32,894 nt of DNA from JABDGR01 sp964561455 (GTDB taxonomy: Bacteria; Verrucomicrobiota; Verrucomicrobiia; Opitutales; JABDGR01), in contig CAZLPS010000041.1 in NCBI GenBank assembly GCA_964561455.1, positions 1-32,894 of the forward strand, written 5' to 3'. The notes under the pieces were generated by a model. The model saw nothing but the letters and a program-made list of their open reading frames with translations. It had not been told where the DNA came from and did not search any database. Below are positions 7,725 to 15,139 of this stretch, piece by piece (position 1 is the first letter of the stretch; every line of letters begins with the position of its first letter). The translations under genes were made by a program, and so were the position numbers.

Positions 7725-7771
7725 AGTCTTCCCGAATTTGGCAACAGGAAGTATACCGGCCCCGGCTTCAA

Positions 7772-8560
7772 CTACCCGCGATGCGGCGCCTGCTTTTGCG
7801 CGGCCTGCACAATTTTTATGAACGAGCGGGCGTCGAGCGAAGCGCCACCCACCAAGCCGCCATCAATGTCCGGCTGCGCAAGGAGTTCCTCGGCATTGTC
7901 CGCCTTCATGGAACCGCCATACAAAATTCGGACTTTCGTGCCGGCGGCAGCACCGAGGTGGCCGTTGAGCAAATGGCGAATTGCGCCCTGGGCCTCCTGC
8001 GCCATGGCCGGCGTCGCAGTTTTGCCGGTGCCGATGGCCCACACCGGTTCGTAGGCGATGACCAGCTTGTCCGCCTGCGCGGCGGTGACGCCAACCAGGC
8101 CGCCGTCAATCTGGCGTTTCACAACTTCCAAAGTCTTGCCCGCTTCGCGTTCAGAGAGCAGTTCACCGACACACAGGATGGGGCTTAAATTGCCCTCAAG
8201 CGCGGCGAGGACCTTCTTGTTGATGAACGCTTCCGTCTCGGCAAAATACTGGCGGCGCTCGCTGTGGCCGAGGATCACGTAATTGACGAAGAGCGTGCGC
8301 AGCATGGCCGCGGAAATTTCTCCGGTATAGGCGCCGGACGGCTCGGGGTGCATGTTTTGCGCGCCCAGCTTGATGGTCGAGCCTTCGAGCGCCTTGCCCA
8401 CGCTTTCAAGGCAGGTGAACGGCGGGCATACGGCCACGGTGACATCCGTGGTCTTGCCCACTGCCAAAACCAAATCGCCCACCAAGTCCACGCCTTCGCT
8501 CGCGGTCTTGTTCATCTTCCAGTTACCGGCAATGAGATATCTGCGAACGGGTTTGGCCAT
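7772..8560 (-). CDS. tpiA: Triosephosphate isomerase
   Basis: The 262-residue TIM-barrel enzyme interconverts dihydroxyacetone phosphate and glyceraldehyde 3-phosphate in glycolysis and gluconeogenesis. Key residues are present: Asn13 and Lys15 (AGNWKMN), the electrophile His99 (ILGHSERR), the catalytic base Glu171 (AYEPVWAIGTGK, including loop 6) and the phosphate-binding YGGS and GGLVGGASL near the end. The length is normal. It is the last gene of the minus-strand order gapA-pgk-tpiA, 167 bp after pgk. The spacer holds an inverted repeat. The leader is purine-poor. Confidence 0.97.
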   Translation of the reverse strand: MAKPVRRYLIAGNWKMNKTASEGVDLVGDLVLAVGKTTDVTVAVCPPFTCLESVGKALEGSTIKLGAQNMHPEPSGAYTGEISAAMLRTLFVNYVILGHSERRQYFAETEAFINKKVLAALEGNLSPILCVGELLSEREAGKTLEVVKRQIDGGLVGVTAAQADKLVIAYEPVWAIGTGKTATPAMAQEAQGAIRHLLNGHLGAAAGTKVRILYGGSMKADNAEELLAQPDIDGGLVGGASLDARSFIKIVQAAQKQAPHRG

Positions 8561-8637
8561 GGGTGTTTTTGAGTGGAATTATGGATAAGTGACCCCGGAG
8601 GGCGAGCAGGAAATGGAGGCCGTAAGTGCTTTCGTGT

Positions 8638-8716
8638 TTTAGTGCTTGGTGTTTTTGTTTTTCCAGCAGTTTTGGGGTGGGTGTCAGCACTAAGCACTAG
8701 AACACCAGGCACTAAA
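8638..8716. repeat. Inverted repeat in the pgk-tpiA spacer
   Basis: TTTAGTGCTTGGTGTT (8638-8653) and AACACCAGGCACTAAA (8701-8716) are complementary at 15 of 16 positions. Between them are further CACTAAGCACTAG words. It could fold in the operon transcript and differentially stabilise the gapA-pgk part, or it may simply be a dispersed repeat. Confidence 0.6.
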
Positions 8717-8727
8717 AAACTTTGCCG

Positions 8728-9930
8728 TTAAATTGTTTCCAAACATGCCACGCCCGGCAACTCCCGACCCTCGAGAAATTCGAGGCTCGCGCCGCCACCC
8801 GTGCTGATGAAGGAGACTTTCCCGGCCTGGCCGCTCTTTTTCACGGCCTTGACGGAGTCGCCCCCGCCGATGATGGAAATGGCGCCCGTGTTGTCGGCAA
8901 TGGCCTTGGCCATGGCAAATGTACCCTGGGCACAGGCCTTGATCTCGAACACGCCCATCGGACCGTTCCACAAAATTGTCTTGGCGCGGGCGATTTCCGC
9001 ATTGAAGAGCGCGATGGACTTCGGGCCGATGTCCACGCCCTCCCAACCGTCAGGAATGTCGCCCTCGACAATCTTGGTCTCGCCCACAGTGGCGTTGGGG
9101 AAATCGAGTTTGTCGGTAATCAGGTTGTCCACTGGCAGGAGCAGCTTCACGCCGCGGGTTTGGGCTTTTTGCACGCACATTTTCGCGAGGTCCACCTTGT
9201 CCGGCTCGGTCAGGCTCTTGCCGACTTTTCGGCCGGCGGCCAGGGCAAACGTATAGGCCATGGCCCCACCGATAATCATCGAATCCGCCTTGTCCAGCAG
9301 GGCGTCAATGACCTTGATTTTGTCGGACACCTTCGCGCCGCCGAGAATGACGCAAAACGGACGCACCGGATTCGCGGTCTTGTCGCCGAGGAAGGCGAGT
9401 TCCTTTTGCATCAACAGACCGGCGCTCCGGATGGGCAGATGGACGGCGATGCCGGCCGTCGAAGCATGCGCCCGGTGCGCGGAGCCGAAAGCGTCATTCA
9501 CAAACACCTCGGCGAGCTTGGCCATTTCCTTCGCAAAGGCGGGATCGTTCTTCTCCTCCTCGGCGTGGAAGCGTACATTCTCGAGCAACAGCACCTCGCC
9601 GTTTTTTAATGCCGCCGCCTTGGTCTCGGCGTCGGTCCCAATGCAGTCATCCGCAAACGCCACGGGCATGCCCAGGTGCTTTTCCAGCACCGCACGCACC
9701 GGTTGGAGCGATTGTTTCGGGTCGCGCTTGCCCTTCGGGCGGCCCAGATGACTCGCGAGAATGACCTTCGCCCCCTGCCCCATCAAATGCTTGATGGTCG
9801 GCAGCGACTCCACCACCCGCGTGTCATCCGATACGTTGCCCTTCTCGTCGAACGGCACGTTGAAATCCACGCGAACGAACACCCGCTTGCCGGCGAGGTT
9901 CACATCATTGACGGTTTTGGTGCGAGGCAT
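8728..9930 (-). CDS. pgk: Phosphoglycerate kinase
   Basis: A 400-residue enzyme of normal length that transfers phosphate from 1,3-bisphosphoglycerate to ADP. The N-terminal substrate-binding domain shows RVDFNVP (about residues 20-26) and SHLGRPKG. The hinge and nucleotide-binding region shows FCVILGGAKVSDKI. The C-terminal domain has WNGPMGVFE and the Gly-rich GGGDSVKAV, followed by STGGGASLE. All expected motifs are intact. It is the second gene of the gapA-pgk-tpiA operon; the 106-bp spacer to gapA carries a GTTTCGGG/CCCGAAAC inverted repeat. Confidence 0.97.
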   Translation of the reverse strand: MPRTKTVNDVNLAGKRVFVRVDFNVPFDEKGNVSDDTRVVESLPTIKHLMGQGAKVILASHLGRPKGKRDPKQSLQPVRAVLEKHLGMPVAFADDCIGTDAETKAAALKNGEVLLLENVRFHAEEEKNDPAFAKEMAKLAEVFVNDAFGSAHRAHASTAGIAVHLPIRSAGLLMQKELAFLGDKTANPVRPFCVILGGAKVSDKIKVIDALLDKADSMIIGGAMAYTFALAAGRKVGKSLTEPDKVDLAKMCVQKAQTRGVKLLLPVDNLITDKLDFPNATVGETKIVEGDIPDGWEGVDIGPKSIALFNAEIARAKTILWNGPMGVFEIKACAQGTFAMAKAIADNTGAISIIGGGDSVKAVKKSGQAGKVSFISTGGGASLEFLEGRELPGVACLETI

Positions 9931-9942
9931 GGGTAAGTTTTG

Positions 9943-10033
9943 AGTTTCGAGTTTTGGGTTTCGGGTTAATCGCTTCGTGCATGAGGCCGGGAAACCGTGT
10001 TGCCACGGAACGCGAAACTCAAAACCCGAAACT
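9943..10033. repeat. Inverted repeat in the gapA-pgk spacer
   Basis: The left side (9943-9965) is built from AGTTTCGAGTTTTGGG. The right side (10014-10033, GAAACTCAAAACCCGAAACT) is its imperfect reverse complement. Nothing else occupies this spacer. As with the pgk-tpiA spacer, it could act at the RNA level. Confidence 0.5.
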
Positions 10034-10036
10034 GCT

Positions 10037-11062
10037 TTACAGCAATTTCGACAGCTTCGTGATCAGCTCGGCGCAGCGGCAGGAATACCCCCACTCGTTG
10101 TCGTACCAGCTCACGAGTTTGAAGAACTTGTCGTTCAGTTCGATGCCGGAACCGGCGTCAAAGATGGACGAGTGGGCGTCGTGAATGAAGTCGCTGGAGG
10201 CCACTTCATCCTCGGTGTAGGCGAGAATGCCCTTCAACGGGCCATTCAGACTCGCGGCTTTCATCGCTTCGCAAATCGCCTTGTACGACGTGCTCTTCTC
10301 CGTGCGCACCGTAAGGTCCACCACGGAGACTGTCGGGGTCGGCACGCGAAAGGACATCCCGGTCAGCTTGCCCTTCACTTCCGGAATGACGAGGCCGACG
10401 GCCTTCGCGGCGCCGGTGGTCGAGGGAATGATGTTGATGGCGGCGCTGCGGCCACCCTTCCAATCCTTGCGCGATGGCGCATCCACGGTCTTTTGCGTGG
10501 CGGTGTAGCTGTGAATGGTGGTCATCAGGCCTTCGGCAATGCCAAAGTTGTCCAGCACCACCTTGGTGATGGGCGCCAGGCAGTTGGTCGTGCAGGAGGC
10601 GTTGGAGATGATGTTGTCGTTCTTCGTCAGGGTGTGGTCGTTGACGCCAATGACCACCGTCTTGCAGTCGCCCTTGGCGGGCGCGGAAATGATGACTTTC
10701 TTGGCCCCGGCCGTCAGGTGCGCGGCCGCCTTGTCGGCCTCGGTGAACAAACCGGTGGACTCAATCACGATGTCCACGCCCAGGGCCTTCCACGGCAGGG
10801 CGGCAGGGCCTTCCTTGATGGCCAGGCTGGCGATGCGGTGGCCGTCCACAATCAGCATACCGTCACCCTCGTTTGTAACCGTCCCGTGGTAACGGCCCTG
10901 GGTCGAGTCATACTTCAGCAAGTATGCCAGGTTGTCGGCCGGCACAAGGTCGTTGATGGCAACGACTTCGATCTCGCTGCCGAGAAGTTTCTTTTCCGCG
11001 ATGGCGCGGAAGACCAGCCGGCCGATGCGGCCGAACCCGTTAATGCCTACTTTGAGAGCCAT
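10037..11062 (-). CDS. gapA: Glyceraldehyde-3-phosphate dehydrogenase, type I
   Basis: The 341-residue NAD-dependent enzyme oxidises and phosphorylates glyceraldehyde 3-phosphate. The frame is open further upstream, but the start at 11062 gives the canonical MALKVGINGFGRIGRL. NAD-binding Asp38 (AINDL) is present, as are catalytic Cys157 in SNASCTTNCLAP and His184 in TTIHSYTATQ. The C-terminal WYDNEWGYSCR is also present. It is first in the minus-strand order gapA-pgk-tpiA. Its leader (CCACCC-AACCAAAACACTACC before ATG) has no Shine-Dalgarno site and closely resembles the leader at 25211-25230 in the mobile element. Confidence 0.97.
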   Translation of the reverse strand: MALKVGINGFGRIGRLVFRAIAEKKLLGSEIEVVAINDLVPADNLAYLLKYDSTQGRYHGTVTNEGDGMLIVDGHRIASLAIKEGPAALPWKALGVDIVIESTGLFTEADKAAAHLTAGAKKVIISAPAKGDCKTVVIGVNDHTLTKNDNIISNASCTTNCLAPITKVVLDNFGIAEGLMTTIHSYTATQKTVDAPSRKDWKGGRSAAINIIPSTTGAAKAVGLVIPEVKGKLTGMSFRVPTPTVSVVDLTVRTEKSTSYKAICEAMKAASLNGPLKGILAYTEDEVASSDFIHDAHSSIFDAGSGIELNDKFFKLVSWYDNEWGYSCRCAELITKLSKLL

Positions 11063-11265
11063 GGTAGTGTTTTGGTTGGGTGGAAAGTTACGGCGGGACC
11101 CCGAATTACAGCAATTTGCACGCCGGAACCGAAAACTGAAACGCACTCGCCCTCGTTTGGCAAGCGGCAAAAGTTTCCTTCGAAGGCGACCGCGGCAACA
11201 TTAAGGAAGTTTGAGGCATTTACATCGCCTGGGTTCCCGCGCCCCAACGGGGCAAAGGAGCCAAA

Positions 11266-11340
11266 CCCAGGGTTGCTCCCGCTTCGCGGGAGCAACCCTG
11301 GGCCCAGAACCAACAAAAGAATGCCGCCCTGAAAGGGCGG
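11266..11340. repeat. Dispersed double-hairpin repeat upstream of gapA
   Basis: A perfect 17-bp stem CCCAGGGTTGCTCCCGC / GCGGGAGCAACCCTGGG (11266-11282 and 11286-11302) has a TTC loop. It is followed by CCGCCCT-GAA-AGGGCGG (11324-11340). Similar hairpin pairs recur in intergenic DNA of verrucomicrobial and planctomycete genomes (from memory). It fills most of the 324-bp gap between dapF-like and gapA. It could end dapF-like transcripts only inefficiently, since it has no T-run. Confidence 0.65.
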
Positions 11341-11386
11341 TGGAGTACAGTTTGGCCCTGGCAGTAGTAGTCAAACCGCCTTTCCA

Positions 11387-12226
11387 TCACTTCAACGCCT
11401 CGGCATCCAAATAATACTCCCCCACCCGCGTCGCCGGGCCGGTCATGGTGATGGCAAAGTCATCCGCGACGTGGATTTTCAATTTCCCGCCGGGCATGTG
11501 CACCGTGATGTCGCCATCACACGCCCCGACCTTCCGCGCCACCGCCGCCGCCGCACTGCTCGAGCTGCCCGACGCCAGCGTGTAACCTGCGCCACGCTCC
11601 CAGATTTCCAACTGAATGTTTTTCCGGTCGAGTACTTTTAGAAACTGCACATTCGTCCGGTTGGGAAACAATGGATGCGTTTCAATCAGCGGGCCAAACT
11701 GGTGCGCCAGCACCGGTGAAATCTCCTTCAGCGGCAGCACACAATGCGGATTGCCGACCGTCGCCGCGCAATAGCGGAATTTGCGCCCGCCGACTTCGAT
11801 CTCTTGGTCCAGCATCTCCCGCGCCGGGCTGACATTCACCGGGATGTCCTTGCTGTGAAAACTCACCCTCCCCATTTCAATCGTGATTTGCTTCGCCCCT
11901 GCCCCAACCGCGCACGAAACGATGCCCCCCGGCGTCTGAATCGTGAAAGGCCTGCTTTTGACCCGCTTCTGGTCCCACAAATACCGCGCGAAAATACGCA
12001 AGCCGTTGCCGCTCTTTTCCGCTTCGCTGCCGTCGGGATTGAATATTCTCAGGCCAAAATCCGCTCCCCTCGGCTTCAGCGGGCCATAAAGGATGCCGTC
12101 CGACCCCAGGCCGAAATTGCGATGGCAGATGCGCACCATGTCCGCCAGCTTCGGCGGGCGCGGCGCATCTTTGACATCGAGCACGAGATAGTCGTTGCCC
12201 AAGGCATGGTATTTCCAGAAACGCAT
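11387..12226 (-). CDS. DapF-like protein lacking both catalytic cysteines
   Basis: A 279-residue protein with the full DapF double-domain fold: FWKYHALGNDYLVLD at the start, then NPDGSEAEKSGNGLRIFARYL and WERGAGYTLASGSSSSAAAA. In characterised diaminopimelate epimerases two cysteines form the acid/base pair (xCGNGxR and LACGTGA). Here both positions are serine: Ser72 (codon at 12011-12013) and Ser219 (codon at 11570-11572). The rest of the substrate-binding signature is kept. The start at 12226 is preferred because the 15 upstream codons lie in a dispersed hairpin repeat. It may be an isomerase with altered chemistry, a poorly active epimerase or a moonlighting paralogue. Annotation pipelines would call it dapF. 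Confidence 0.8.
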   Translation of the reverse strand: MRFWKYHALGNDYLVLDVKDAPRPPKLADMVRICHRNFGLGSDGILYGPLKPRGADFGLRIFNPDGSEAEKSGNGLRIFARYLWDQKRVKSRPFTIQTPGGIVSCAVGAGAKQITIEMGRVSFHSKDIPVNVSPAREMLDQEIEVGGRKFRYCAATVGNPHCVLPLKEISPVLAHQFGPLIETHPLFPNRTNVQFLKVLDRKNIQLEIWERGAGYTLASGSSSSAAAAVARKVGACDGDITVHMPGGKLKIHVADDFAITMTGPATRVGEYYLDAEALK

Positions 12227-12231
12227 ATATT

Positions 12232-12277
12232 GGTAGGGACGCCACTCCGTGGCGTCCACGAATCCCGCCAAGGCGGG
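12232..12277 (+). repeat. GGTAGGG-headed hairpin repeat, copy 2
   Basis: GGTAGGG (12232-12238) runs into a perfect 9-bp stem GGACGCCAC-TCC-GTGGCGTCC (12237-12257). It is followed by CCCGCC-AA-GGCGGG (12264-12277). It shares head and loop, but not stem sequence, with 6034-6059. It lies 5 bp upstream of the dapF-like start codon. Confidence 0.6.
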
Positions 12278-12390
12278 AGAGAGCCGTCCCCACCGCCATG
12301 CCGTGACAAGCTTGACACCCTGCCATTTTGCCGGTTAATTCTCAACCCTTTGTTTCGCGTCTTCCGGCTCCGTCGGAATGCCGCAATCAA

Positions 12391-12472
12391 GCTCGGGTGG
12401 TGGAATTGGTAGACACGTACGCCTCAGGAGCGTATACCGCAAGGTTTAAGGGTTCAAGTCCCTTCCCGAGCA
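12391..12472 (+). tRNA. tRNA-Leu (anticodon CAG)
   Basis: A type II cloverleaf. The acceptor GCTCGGG pairs with CCCGAGC and the D-arm contains AATTGGTAGAC. Anticodon stem TACGC/GCGTA has loop CTCAGGA, anticodon CAG. A variable arm (TACCGCAAGGT) and T-arm AAGGG TTCAAGT CCCTT are present. The discriminator is A, with no encoded CCA; a T-run follows. The recombinase gene starts 75 bp downstream in the same direction, so the 3' end of this tRNA is the probable integration site. No second copy of the 3' end was noticed in the window. Confidence 0.95.
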
Positions 12473-12516
12473 CTTTTTACTCTTTGGATACCAAGGAGTT
12501 AAGTTTTCCGCAAAGC

Positions 12517-12544
12517 TAGGTTGCCAAGTTGACATGGCAACCTA
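12517..12544. promoter_or_regulatory. 10-bp inverted repeat before the integrase start
   Basis: TAGGTTGCCA (12517-12526) and TGGCAACCTA (12535-12544) form a perfect inverted repeat around AGTTGACA, ending 3 bp before the integrase ATG. It could be a recombinase core/arm site, an operator for autoregulation, or an RNA hairpin masking the start codon. The TTGACA in the loop is unlikely to be a -35 box, because its -10 would fall inside the gene. Confidence 0.6.
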
Positions 12545-12547
12545 AGC

Positions 12548-13732
12548 ATGAATCAATCAAAATTCCTCGTCAGTCGGTTCAAGAATCGGAACGGTGCCAC
12601 CTCGTGGCGGGTGTCCGGTTTCCTCCAAGAAATCCGCGTCCGCAAGAATTTTAAAACGCGGGAAGAAGCCGCTGCCGAAAAGGCGTCACTGGAATTGAAG
12701 GCCATGCAGGCCGTTGGCGGTATGCGGTCGGCAGCCACCTTCCTTGCCGAACCACAGTTGAGGGAGGCAGAAGATGCATTCCGCCGCCTCGAAGGCCGCT
12801 CCCGGTCGTTGCTGGGGTATCTCGACTACGCCCTGACGAATTACCCCGAGGGAAAGCGCGATGTGCTGCTCAGCGATGCGACCACCGAGTACTACAGTGC
12901 AAGGCAGTTGGAGTGCGAGCGAACCCTCCTCTCCCCTCCCCAACTGCGGGCGATTAAATACGAGCTGGCGGCAGTCAAGGCGTGGTTCCCAGAAGCCACC
13001 ATGGCGCAGTTTACGCCGGCCTTGCTGGTCCGATATTTGGAACGGGGTGCGCCGTCGCTGAAAACTTACAACAACCGCCGCGGGGTTCTCTCGACGTTCT
13101 TTAAGTTTGCGTTTCAGAAAGACTGGGTCGCCTCCAACCCCATTGAGAAAACCCCGCACCACCGCCTCAACCACCGACGCGGTTCTGCGACGACGATCAG
13201 TGCTGAACAGACGGCGAGGCTCATGGCTCACTTGGAGGGATTCAAGAATGGGGCGCTGGTGCCCTATTTCGCCCTCTGCCTCTTCGCTGGCATCCGTCCG
13301 TGCCTGCGTACCGGTGAAATCCTGAAACTGCGGCCGGAGCACGTCCGTCTGGATACCGGCGTAATTCACATCGAGCCCGAAGTGTCGAAGGTACGGATGA
13401 AGCGGCTGGTGGCGATTCAGCCCAATCTGGCAGCTTGGCTGCGGGCTTACCCTCTAAGTCAGTTCCCCATCATTCCCATGAATGCAGCCAAGCTGCGGCG
13501 GGACGTATTTAAGGAGTTCAGTCTTACCCATGACGTGATGCGGCACACGTTCATTTCGATGTTTGTGGCCAAATTCCGTTCTATGGGCGAAGCCGCTCTC
13601 CAGGCGGGCAATTCCGAGAGCATCATCCGTAAGCACTACTTGGATCTGAAAAATCCGAGCGAGGCAGAACAGTTTTTCAGTATAATGCCGAACGGGAGCG
13701 CGAACATCATCCCCATGCCCTTGGCAGTCTAG
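12548..13732 (+). CDS. int: Tyrosine recombinase (integrase)
   Basis: A 394-residue phage-type integrase. The N-terminal part (about 1-60) is an arm-binding-like domain and the core-binding SAM-like domain spans about 85-200. The catalytic domain follows: first Arg in FAGIRPCLRTGEILKL (Arg250), Lys in the beta-hairpin SKVRMKRL (281 or 285), HDVMRHTF (Arg332, His333), then GNSESIIRKHY with nucleophile Tyr364. The GIRP...GE region carries an extra LRT relative to the usual GIRPxE. Its position right after tRNA-Leu makes it the element's integration enzyme. No Shine-Dalgarno site is seen. Confidence 0.92.
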   Translation: MNQSKFLVSRFKNRNGATSWRVSGFLQEIRVRKNFKTREEAAAEKASLELKAMQAVGGMRSAATFLAEPQLREAEDAFRRLEGRSRSLLGYLDYALTNYPEGKRDVLLSDATTEYYSARQLECERTLLSPPQLRAIKYELAAVKAWFPEATMAQFTPALLVRYLERGAPSLKTYNNRRGVLSTFFKFAFQKDWVASNPIEKTPHHRLNHRRGSATTISAEQTARLMAHLEGFKNGALVPYFALCLFAGIRPCLRTGEILKLRPEHVRLDTGVIHIEPEVSKVRMKRLVAIQPNLAAWLRAYPLSQFPIIPMNAAKLRRDVFKEFSLTHDVMRHTFISMFVAKFRSMGEAALQAGNSESIIRKHYLDLKNPSEAEQFFSIMPNGSANIIPMPLAV

Positions 13733-13756
13733 CGAAGTTGACAAGAATCGAGGGGA

Positions 13757-13987
13757 ATGGACTCACCAATCTCGCCCTCCAGTATCACTAACCAGCTCAC
13801 CGATGTTGTCGGCCTTCGCGCCAGCGGCATCTTCCCAATCGGCAAAGAACCCTCGATTCGCACTATCCGCGCCTGGACGAAGCTCCGGCTCATCCCCTTC
13901 CACAGGGTTGGGCACTTCATATATTATGACCCCGCCGAGGTCGGGGTGCATATCCGCACCAAACTGAAAATTCCAGCCCGCGGATGA
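13757..13987 (+). CDS. Excisionase-like winged-helix DNA-binding protein
   Basis: A 76-residue basic protein with one MerR/Xis-like winged helix. The pattern IRTIRAWTKLRLIPFHRVGHFIYYDPAEV is a recognition helix (RTIRAWT), a wing (HRVGHFIYY) and a following helix start. Proteins of this size and fold next to a tyrosine recombinase are usually recombination directionality factors. GAGGGGA lies immediately before the ATG, one of the few Shine-Dalgarno-like contexts in the window. It starts 24 bp after int, so co-transcription is likely. The role is inferred from fold and position. Confidence 0.65.
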   Translation: MDSPISPSSITNQLTDVVGLRASGIFPIGKEPSIRTIRAWTKLRLIPFHRVGHFIYYDPAEVGVHIRTKLKIPARG

Positions 13988-14066
13988 GCCATGAGCGCTC
14001 GTCCCTCATCGGTGCAAATTGACACAAGTACGGGGACCAAGCAGGGCCCGATTTTAACCTATGCCG

Positions 14067-14096
14067 GCCTTCCTTGTCTAAGTAGTCACAATTGCA
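14067..14096. repeat. 30-bp direct repeat, copy 1
   Basis: Thirty identical bases starting GCCTTCCTTGTC and ending CACAATTGCA recur at 16730-16759 in the same orientation. Flanks differ outside the repeat. This copy lies between the excisionase-like gene and rep. It may be a recombination or duplication scar, or a site used by the Rep or integrase protein. Confidence 0.85.
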
Positions 14097-14254
14097 CCAA
14101 GCACACCACCAATCCGCCGCAAACCAAGGGCAAAATAAGAGAGGCCCCAAATGGCGAAGCCGGTCAGTTTGGCGGCGCACGAGATAAAATAGCGATAGCG
14201 CCCCGCCAAGCAACCGTCCTTCCCTCAAAGCGTAGGTTTACCGGTAAGGGGGTG

Positions 14255-15139
14255 ATGGCAATCTTTACTTTGCGCGGTCAGGTCATGGACTTCTTCAAGT
14301 ACTTTGGCCGGGATTTTTGCGCGCTCATGACGATTACGGCTGATGAAAATTTGCACCCGCGGGAATTCGCGAAGCGTTTTCACTCATGGCGCACCAATGA
14401 AGCCAAATGGTTTCGCGGTTATATTCGCGTCTTAGGCCCTCAGAAATGTGGTGCGCCGCACTTTCATCTGCTCGTCGCGACTCACTGGAATATGCTTCCG
14501 GGCCAATTCCGATGGGACGCCCTTAACCAGACCGTTCAGCTACAACGAAAAGGAGAACGGGGAAGTGAAGCATTCAATGAGGCTCGCCAAGCATACGTGC
14601 AGAGCAGTGCGCCGGAAACTGTCGCGGTATGGAAGCAGATGCGAGATTCCCTGCCGAATTATGGTCTTGGGCGTGCTGAGTTTCTCCCCATCCGAACAAC
14701 GGCGGACGCCATCGCGCGCTACCTGAGTAGACACTTGGAAGACAGCTTCATGAATTGGCCCGCCTCTTGGAAAGGTAGTCGTCGGGTGGATCGAGATCGG
14801 AAGTCGTCCAAGCTCTGGAATCGTCACCATAGCCAAATTGCCAGTGTTTCGCGCGGGGCGGCTGCATGGCGAAAACGGGTGGGTGAATTTGCCGCAGTCG
14901 TTGGAATTACAGATTTCAATGAATTCAAGGAGCGGTTTGGACCCCGATGGGCCTGGCAACTTAGAGCCCAAATTATAGAAGCAACCAAGGCAGAATGGCA
15001 GGAATATCTAATCCTCCTCGCTGAACAAATCCAGTCGAACGGGAGGTCGGATGCAGAGGTGGCTCAATCTATCCGCAAAGTGTGGCAAGAAATTGACGAG
15101 GTCCAGAGGGCGAGTTTTGAAACGCGTAAATCAAAGTGA
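14255..15139 (+). CDS. rep: HUH rolling-circle replication initiator
   Basis: A 294-residue protein with the layout of rolling-circle Rep endonucleases. FCALMTITADE is the first conserved strand. The metal-binding HUH motif is GAPHFHLLVA. A later helix ADAIARYLSRHL holds the candidate nucleophile Tyr (the YxxK-like motif 3, here YLSR). The frame is open from 13991, but the start at 14255 is preceded by AAGGGGG at good spacing, and the upstream part crosses the 30-bp repeat. Such proteins nick the double-strand origin and join the 5' end covalently to Tyr. It resembles replication proteins of inoviruses and small plasmids. Beside an integrase it implies an element that integrates and also replicates as a circle. 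Confidence 0.8.
   Translation: MAIFTLRGQVMDFFKYFGRDFCALMTITADENLHPREFAKRFHSWRTNEAKWFRGYIRVLGPQKCGAPHFHLLVATHWNMLPGQFRWDALNQTVQLQRKGERGSEAFNEARQAYVQSSAPETVAVWKQMRDSLPNYGLGRAEFLPIRTTADAIARYLSRHLEDSFMNWPASWKGSRRVDRDRKSSKLWNRHHSQIASVSRGAAAWRKRVGEFAAVVGITDFNEFKERFGPRWAWQLRAQIIEATKAEWQEYLILLAEQIQSNGRSDAEVAQSIRKVWQEIDEVQRASFETRKSK

Noticed and set aside
12529..12534. TTGACA as a -35 box for the integrase
   Set aside because: The matching -10 would fall inside the coding region, and the hexamer lies in the loop of an inverted repeat.
14097..14254. N-terminal extension of Rep back to 13991
   Set aside because: The extension is low in protein-like features and crosses the 30-bp repeat, whereas a good Shine-Dalgarno-like tract precedes the ATG at 14255.
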